Shown piece after piece: positions 7,346 through 11,182 of a stretch of 11,182 bases of DNA (position 1 is the first letter of the stretch; each line of letters begins with the position of its first letter). The DNA lies in NCBI GenBank assembly GCA_903922535.1, contig CAIXUF010000657.1, positions 1 to 11,182 on the forward strand. Reading direction: 5' to 3'. This DNA comes from Candidatus Hydrogenedentota bacterium (GTDB taxonomy: Bacteria > Hydrogenedentota > Hydrogenedentia > Hydrogenedentiales > CAITNO01). The translations under genes and the position numbers were made by a program. The notes under the pieces were generated by a model. The model worked only from the letters and a program-made list of their open reading frames with translations, searched no databases and was not told where the DNA came from.

Positions 7346-8266
7346 ATGAACAGGCTTGGCACAGACCAGCCGGGAGCGCCCGCCGATCCCGGCACACACC
7401 CGGACCCCTCGGTAGCAACCACGCCCCACGGCACCGTTGAGTATGCGCTGTCCGGCGAAGGCCCGATAACTGTCCTCGCGCTCCACGGCGCAATGGGCGG
7501 TCACGATCAGGCAGACCTTCTCGGCCGCACCGTGGGGGATCCGCGGTTTCGGTGCCTGTCCATGTCCCGCCCGGGCTATCTCGGCACCCCCCTCTCCGTC
7601 GGCCAGACCCCGGAGGAGCAGGCCGACGTCTACGCGGAACTGCTCGACGCGCTGGGGATTGACCAGGTCGCCGTGATCGCCATCTCCGGAGGCGGCCCCA
7701 GTGCGATCCATTTTGCGCTGCGCCACCCGGACCGTTGCCGCTGCCTCGTCCTGATTTCCACCACCGGCGGCAAGGTGACAGAGCGTCTGCCCATGGCGTT
7801 TCACCTGCTGAAACTGCTCGGACGCTGGCCCGCGGTGTTGCGGTTCATGCAGGGGAAAGCCTCCCAGGATCTGGAGGCCAACCTGCGCCGCTCCATCACC
7901 GACCCGGCCGTCCTCGCGCGCTCCCTTCAGGACCCTGAAGTGCGCCCGCTGCTCGAAGAGATGATGCGTATGGGCGCAGACCGCGTCGGCGAGCGGCTGT
8001 CGGGCACCTTCAACGATGTGACCGTCACGCGCACCCGGGACTATCCACTGGAACAGGTTGAGGTGTCCACCCTGGTCGTGCACGGCACCGCCGATCCTTT
8101 CGTCCCTTTCGAACAGCACGGCAAGGTGCTTGCGGCGCGAATACCAGGCGCGGAACTGCTCCCCGTTGAAGGCGGTGAGCATATGACCATCTTCACCCAC
8201 CGGGACGTGGTCAGGCCGCGGGTCGTGCAGTTCCTGCAAACAAACGCAAACGGGAAATGGCATTGA
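7346..8266 (+). CDS. Alpha/beta-fold hydrolase
   Basis: 306 residues, start ATG 7346. GGAG at 7331-7334 is 11 bases upstream, slightly far but the best available. No signal peptide is evident; the first 25 residues are Pro/Asp-rich, so the enzyme is probably cytoplasmic. The fold is shown by HGAMGG (47-52, oxyanion region), the nucleophile elbow AISGGG (112-117) with Ser114, HGTADPFVP (246-254) with Asp250, and GGEHMTIF (276-283) with His279, in the correct order and spacing for a Ser-Asp-His triad. The elbow has Ala in place of the usual first Gly of GxSxG. A cap region lies at about 140-220. This superfamily includes esterases, lipases, epoxide and haloalkane enzymes and peptidases; nothing here fixes the substrate. 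It converges with nuoN, with the composite repeat between them. Confidence 0.87.
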   Translation: MNRLGTDQPGAPADPGTHPDPSVATTPHGTVEYALSGEGPITVLALHGAMGGHDQADLLGRTVGDPRFRCLSMSRPGYLGTPLSVGQTPEEQADVYAELLDALGIDQVAVIAISGGGPSAIHFALRHPDRCRCLVLISTTGGKVTERLPMAFHLLKLLGRWPAVLRFMQGKASQDLEANLRRSITDPAVLARSLQDPEVRPLLEEMMRMGADRVGERLSGTFNDVTVTRTRDYPLEQVEVSTLVVHGTADPFVPFEQHGKVLAARIPGAELLPVEGGEHMTIFTHRDVVRPRVVQFLQTNANGKWH

Positions 8267-8321
8267 TGACGGTGGGGGGATTTGCAGCGGGAAGCCGGGT
8301 AGATTGTCCCGTGACAGATGA

Positions 8322-8361
8322 CCCCGGAGGGCCAAATTGCACTCTGTATTTCCCCGGAGGG
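8322..8361. repeat. Two copies of a CCCCGGAGGG unit, 30 bp apart
   Basis: CCCCGGAGGG occurs at 8322-8331 and again at 8352-8361. The second copy lies at the edge of the large inverted repeat, whose right arm ends in the complementary GGCCCCTCCGG (8554-8564). The first copy therefore looks like a duplicated or leftover outer piece of the same repeat family. Confidence 0.5.
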
Positions 8362-8422
8362 GAAAAATGTGAGTAGCCGGAGGTGACCGAAGGGAACCTC
8401 CGGAAAGGTCCCAAATATGCCC

Positions 8423-8442
8423 TCAACCCCGTAGCGGGTTGA
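8423..8442. repeat. Inner hairpin, left copy (G-C variant)
   Basis: TCAA/TTGA and CCC/GGG pair with one bulged C (8427), closed by G8431-C8435 over a TAG loop. The equivalent closing pair in the right copy is A-T. Confidence 0.65.
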
Positions 8443-8477
8443 ATGTGGATTGGTCGCACGAAGCTCCCCGAACACAT

Positions 8478-8497
8478 TCAACCCACTATGGGGTTGA
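8478..8497. repeat. Inner hairpin, right copy (A-T variant)
   Basis: This is the reverse complement of the left inner hairpin except at two positions, 8485 and 8489, which pair with each other (A-T). The loop is CTA (8486-8488), with one bulged G at 8493. Confidence 0.65.
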
Positions 8498-8564
8498 AAA
8501 GTATTTGTTCGCATACCGGAGGTTCCCTTCGGTCACCTCCGGCTACTCACATTGGCCCCTCCGG

Positions 8565-8687
8565 CACCGAAAAGGACGGCCGCCTGCGAGAACGGACCAC
8601 AAAGCAACGCAAAACGCCGGGGAAACTCTTGAAGCGTTGGCGCCCTTCGCTTCGCACACCCTGCGCTTTGCAACGATTCACAACGAA
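8565..8687. other. Intergenic stretch downstream of nuoN
   Basis: No gene is recognised. GAAGCG and CGCTTC around 8630-8655 could form a small 6-bp hairpin with a long loop, a poor terminator candidate for the nuo transcript coming from the right. No T run follows it on the minus strand. Confidence 0.35.
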
Positions 8688-8690
8688 TCA
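8671..8690. repeat. 10-bp tandem repeat across the nuoN stop codon
   Basis: CAACGATTCA is followed directly by CAACGAATCA, two units differing at one base, and then by a partial CAACAC. The nuoN stop codon (TGA on the minus strand, 8690-8688) lies in the second unit. A small duplication here could have extended the untranslated tail. Confidence 0.5.
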
Positions 8691-10139
8691 CAACACGGCG
8701 AGGTGTATCCCCTCAATGATGCGCAGGAGCGGAGCGGGATAGACGCCGAGCCAGAGTACCGCAATCGTCAACGCGGCCAACAGACCCTTCACGGCCAGAC
8801 CCATCGCAGGCACAGATGCAATGTCGGAAGCATGGCCCGCGTCCTTCGGGGCGGCGGCCATGATGGCGACGATGCGCAGGTAGTAGACGAGGCCTATGGC
8901 GCTGGCGAGGACGAGAACACTGGTCTGCCACCAGAGCCTTGCCTGAATGCCCGCAATGAACACGTAGACCTTGCCGAGAAAGCCCGCCGTGAGCGGGACA
9001 CCCGCCAGCGACAGCAGCATCACGGCGAGTACCGCAGCAAGCACGGGGCGGGTGTGGAAGAGGCCGCGGTAGTCTTCGAGGGCGTCGCGTTCCCGTGCGT
9101 CGCCGTTGGCGGAGAGGAGGGAGATGACGCCGAATGCGCCCAGCGTGGCGGCGAAGTAGGCAGCGAAGTAGTAGGCCACGGCGTGGATCGCAACGTCGCC
9201 CAGCGCCAGGAACGCGACCGCGACGTAGCCGGCGTGGGCGATGGAACTGCACGCGAGGATGCGCTTGACGCTGGTCTGGCGCAGCGCGAGCAGGTTGCCG
9301 GCGATCATGGACGCCGCCGCGGCAAGGCTGAACGCGCCGCGCAGCGAAAGGAAGGTGTCGGGACTGGTAGAGACGAAGAAGCGGAGTAGCGCCGCGAGCA
9401 CGGCGGCCTTGGACACGGTCGCCATGAACGCGGTCACCGGCGCGGGCGCGCCCTCGTAGACGTCGGGCGTCCAGAGGTGGAAGGGTGCGAGGGAGAGTTT
9501 GAAGCCCAGCCCCACCAGCATCATTGCCAGTCCCGCGAGCACGACGATGTTGCTGGAATAGCTGACGGTGGCGCAGGCCATGCCGGTGAAGTCGAGCGCG
9601 CCGGATTCGCTGTAGACGAGCGCCGCGCCGAAGAGGAGGAACGCGGAGGCCGCGCCGGCCAGAATGAGGTATTTGAGGCCGGCCTCGACGCCGCGCTTGC
9701 CGTTGCAGAGGTAGCTGATCATGCCGTAGAGGGGAATGGTCATCACCTCCAGGCTCAGGTAGAACGACGCGAAGTGGCGGCTGCACACCATCGCCCCCGC
9801 ACCGATGCAGGAGATCAACAGCAGCAGGTAAAACTCCTCCGGCTGCCCGCCCCGCTCCTTGAGATAGTCCCGGGCCAGAATCGCCGTGGCCATGCCCGCG
9901 CCAAAGATCAGCGCGAGCCAGAAGAGCGCATAGGCGTCGATGAGGAGGAGCGGCGTCACCTTCCGCGGCGCCACGCCGGCCGCAAGGAGGGTGCACGCGA
10001 GCATGACGGCCAGACTGGCAATGGCGGCCGCCGCGGTGGCCGCATGGTTGCGGCGCACCGATATGCCCAACATGATGGCCACGACGGCAATCGCGCCGAC
10101 GATGAACGGGGACAGGGCCATGACATCCAATGCGTTCAT
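8688..10139 (-). CDS. nuoN: NADH-quinone oxidoreductase subunit N (complex I)
   Basis: 483 residues, an antiporter-like membrane subunit of complex I that takes part in proton pumping coupled to NADH oxidation. The start is ATG 10139-10137, overlapping the nuoM stop as ATGA, with AGGGGG on the minus strand about 7 bases upstream; a longer open frame beginning at 10340 is an alternate frame inside nuoM. The expected channel residues are all present: Glu131 in YLSLEVMTIP, Lys214 in GFKLSLAPFH, Lys244 in ATVSKAA, His302 in SSIAHAGY, and Lys390 in GFLGKVYVF. HLWTPDVYEGAP (221-232) is canonical. The whole sequence is hydrophobic, consistent with about 14 membrane helices, and the length equals the family norm. 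It is the last gene of the operon as visible; the usual order nuoL-nuoM-nuoN fits. Confidence 0.97.
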   Translation of the reverse strand: MNALDVMALSPFIVGAIAVVAIMLGISVRRNHAATAAAAIASLAVMLACTLLAAGVAPRKVTPLLLIDAYALFWLALIFGAGMATAILARDYLKERGGQPEEFYLLLLISCIGAGAMVCSRHFASFYLSLEVMTIPLYGMISYLCNGKRGVEAGLKYLILAGAASAFLLFGAALVYSESGALDFTGMACATVSYSSNIVVLAGLAMMLVGLGFKLSLAPFHLWTPDVYEGAPAPVTAFMATVSKAAVLAALLRFFVSTSPDTFLSLRGAFSLAAAASMIAGNLLALRQTSVKRILACSSIAHAGYVAVAFLALGDVAIHAVAYYFAAYFAATLGAFGVISLLSANGDARERDALEDYRGLFHTRPVLAAVLAVMLLSLAGVPLTAGFLGKVYVFIAGIQARLWWQTSVLVLASAIGLVYYLRIVAIMAAAPKDAGHASDIASVPAMGLAVKGLLAALTIAVLWLGVYPAPLLRIIEGIHLAVL

Positions 10140-11182
10140 TGTGGCGCCCCCTGGCCCGACATGCCGCCTACGGACGCGCCGCCGGAACCCGTTCCGTGCG
10201 TGGCGGGAAGCATCAACCCCTGCAAATGGAACGCGGTGCCGGGGTCGCCCCGCAGCCAACCACCATTCGCCGCTTTCAGCAACGAACCTGGAAACAGGCC
10301 GAGGCCGAGCAGTGCCAGCACCAGGATCAGCGCGGCGCACGCATGCCGTCCGGAAAGGTCGGCTGCCGGCTTCGCCTCACCGTGCGCCCCGAAGAAAACC
10401 CGCTGCATGAAACGCAGCGCGTATGCCGCGGAAAGCACCGTGCCGACCGCCGCCAAAGCGGCCATGAACGGGTCCTTGTGAAACGCGCCCAGCAATATCA
10501 GGAACTCGCCGACGAAGTTGGCGAGTCCGGGCAGGCCGAGCGTGGCCATCATAAGCAGCATCGCAAACGCGCCGAGCCGCGGTGTCGCGGCCCACAGGCC
10601 GCCCAGCCGCGACATGTCGCGGCTGCCGCCGTTGCGCTCCAACACCGCGGACAGCACGAAGAGTCCCGCCACGCTGCATCCGTGGGCCACCATGAGCACC
10701 ACCGCGCCGCGCTGCCCCAGGCCGTTCAGCGAGAAGACGCCCAGCACGACAAAGCCCAAATGGCTAATGCTGGAGCAGGCGATGAAACGCCGCAGGTCGG
10801 TCTGCGCGAATGCCGCCAGTCCGCCGTAGAGAATGCTGATGACGGCGATTAGCATCACCCATGGAGCGAGACGCGCGCTCGCCTCGGGAAACAGCGGCAG
10901 CACAAAGCGCAGCATCCCATAGGCGCCCACCTTGGCCATCACCCCGGAAAGGATGATGCCGCCGGAGGCGGGAACCGCAGCATAGGTCACCGGCTGCCAA
11001 CTGTGCAGCGGCACAAGCGGCAGTTTCACCGCAAAGGCCAGGAAGAAGCCGAGCGGAAGCGTCCATGCGGCAAGGCCCATCACCCGCACATCGCCCAGAT
11101 CCATCGCGTCCATCGTAAGGAGCCCGGTCAACCGCATTTTGAAGAAAGACAACGACAGCGCGGCAAACAGCATCAGCAGGCC
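10136..11182 (-). CDS. nuoM: NADH-quinone oxidoreductase subunit M (complex I), N-terminus missing
   Basis: The last 348 residues are present; the gene runs off the right edge, and the in-frame ATG at 11173 is internal. It is an antiporter-like proton-pumping subunit of complex I. Channel residues kept are Lys in FAVKLP (11026-11024), Lys in MAKVGAYG (10933-10931), His in SSISHLGF (10762-10760), His in MVAHGCS (10684-10682), and Glu in NFVGEFLILLGAF (10507-10505). The motif between the two lysines, normally HxWLPDAH or similar, reads HSWQPVTY (about 11005-10982), so the family Asp and His are replaced by Val and Tyr. The C-terminal tail is rich in Gly and Ser. The stop overlaps the nuoN start by 4 bases, so the two are translationally coupled. 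Confidence 0.96.
   Translation of the reverse strand, partial: GLLMLFAALSLSFFKMRLTGLLTMDAMDLGDVRVMGLAAWTLPLGFFLAFAVKLPLVPLHSWQPVTYAAVPASGGIILSGVMAKVGAYGMLRFVLPLFPEASARLAPWVMLIAVISILYGGLAAFAQTDLRRFIACSSISHLGFVVLGVFSLNGLGQRGAVVLMVAHGCSVAGLFVLSAVLERNGGSRDMSRLGGLWAATPRLGAFAMLLMMATLGLPGLANFVGEFLILLGAFHKDPFMAALAAVGTVLSAAYALRFMQRVFFGAHGEAKPAADLSGRHACAALILVLALLGLGLFPGSLLKAANGGWLRGDPGTAFHLQGLMLPATHGTGSGGASVGGMSGQGAPQ

Larger units (their letters stand above)
8354..8564. repeat. Composite inverted repeat made of nested palindromes
   Basis: A 211-bp structure centred near 8460. The outer arms 8366-8403 and 8516-8553 are perfect reverse complements over 38 bases, and the match extends outward to 8354-8362 and 8556-8564 with a small length difference. 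Each outer arm holds its own hairpin (CCGGAGGT...ACCTCCGG, 8-bp stem). Inside are inner arms 8423-8447 and 8473-8497, 25 bases with two differences, each again a hairpin (TCAACCC...GGGTTGA). The short linkers between arms share only CAAATA. It sits between the convergent ends of the alpha/beta hydrolase and nuoN. It has no open frame of its own and looks like a REP/MITE-type non-autonomous element; its movement, if any, would need outside enzymes. Confidence 0.88.

Noticed and set aside
7184..8335. 383-residue minus-strand open frame
   Set aside because: Antisense to the alpha/beta hydrolase, whose catalytic triad is clear; no family recognised in the minus-strand product.
8354..8564. CRISPR array
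   Set aside because: The repeats are inverted, not direct; there are no regular spacers and no cas genes nearby.
8439..9389. 316-residue plus-strand open frame starting in the composite repeat
   Set aside because: It runs from repeat DNA into the antisense of nuoN; low-complexity Glu/Arg/Gly-rich product with no domain.
10140..10340. Longer N-terminus for nuoN
   Set aside because: Those 67 residues are Arg-rich, lie inside nuoM, and the ATGA overlap start at 10139 gives the usual NuoN length and first helix.

Overview
The window is GC-rich, bacterial, chromosomal-looking DNA. Tat-exported Gfo/Idh/MocA oxidoreductases, a DUF1080 (3-keto-disaccharide hydrolase-like) protein and intergenic palindromic repeats suggest an environmental sugar-degrading bacterium of the Planctomycetota/Verrucomicrobiota/Lentisphaerota or Hydrogenedentota type. 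This assignment is inferred from gene content and style; there is no rRNA or marker gene to confirm it.

Layout: (a) 1-264, minus: 5' end of a Tat-exported Gfo/Idh/MocA oxidoreductase that runs off the left edge. (b) 378-1754, plus: an IS4-family transposase with an intact ribosome binding site and DDE/YREK residues but four small frameshifts, so a dead insertion sequence. (c) 1844-3268, plus: a second Tat-exported Gfo/Idh/MocA oxidoreductase behind a good sigma-70-like promoter, ended by a strong hairpin at 3319-3351. (d) 5489-3386, minus: a DUF1080 gene followed 40 bp later by a third Tat-exported Gfo/Idh/MocA gene, probably one transcript. (e) 6933-5692, minus: a membrane-anchored SGNH/GDSL-type hydrolase. 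(f) 7346-8266, plus: an alpha/beta hydrolase. (g) 8267-8687: intergenic space between convergent genes with a roughly 210-bp composite inverted repeat built from nested hairpins. (h) 11182-8688, minus: the end of a respiratory complex I operon, nuoM (partial) and nuoN, overlapping by 4 bp.

The left half reads as a small extracytoplasmic sugar-oxidation module. Gfo/Idh/MocA enzymes of this type can oxidise a sugar ring hydroxyl, and DUF1080 proteins are known to cleave 3-keto-glycosides; here both carry twin-arginine export signals. The right half is housekeeping (complex I) plus two hydrolases of unknown substrate. No tRNA, rRNA or CRISPR array was seen. The most unusual items are the composite palindromic repeat with a compensatory base-pair change, the exported oxidoreductase/DUF1080 cluster, and a NuoM in which a normally conserved motif beside the proton channel is altered.
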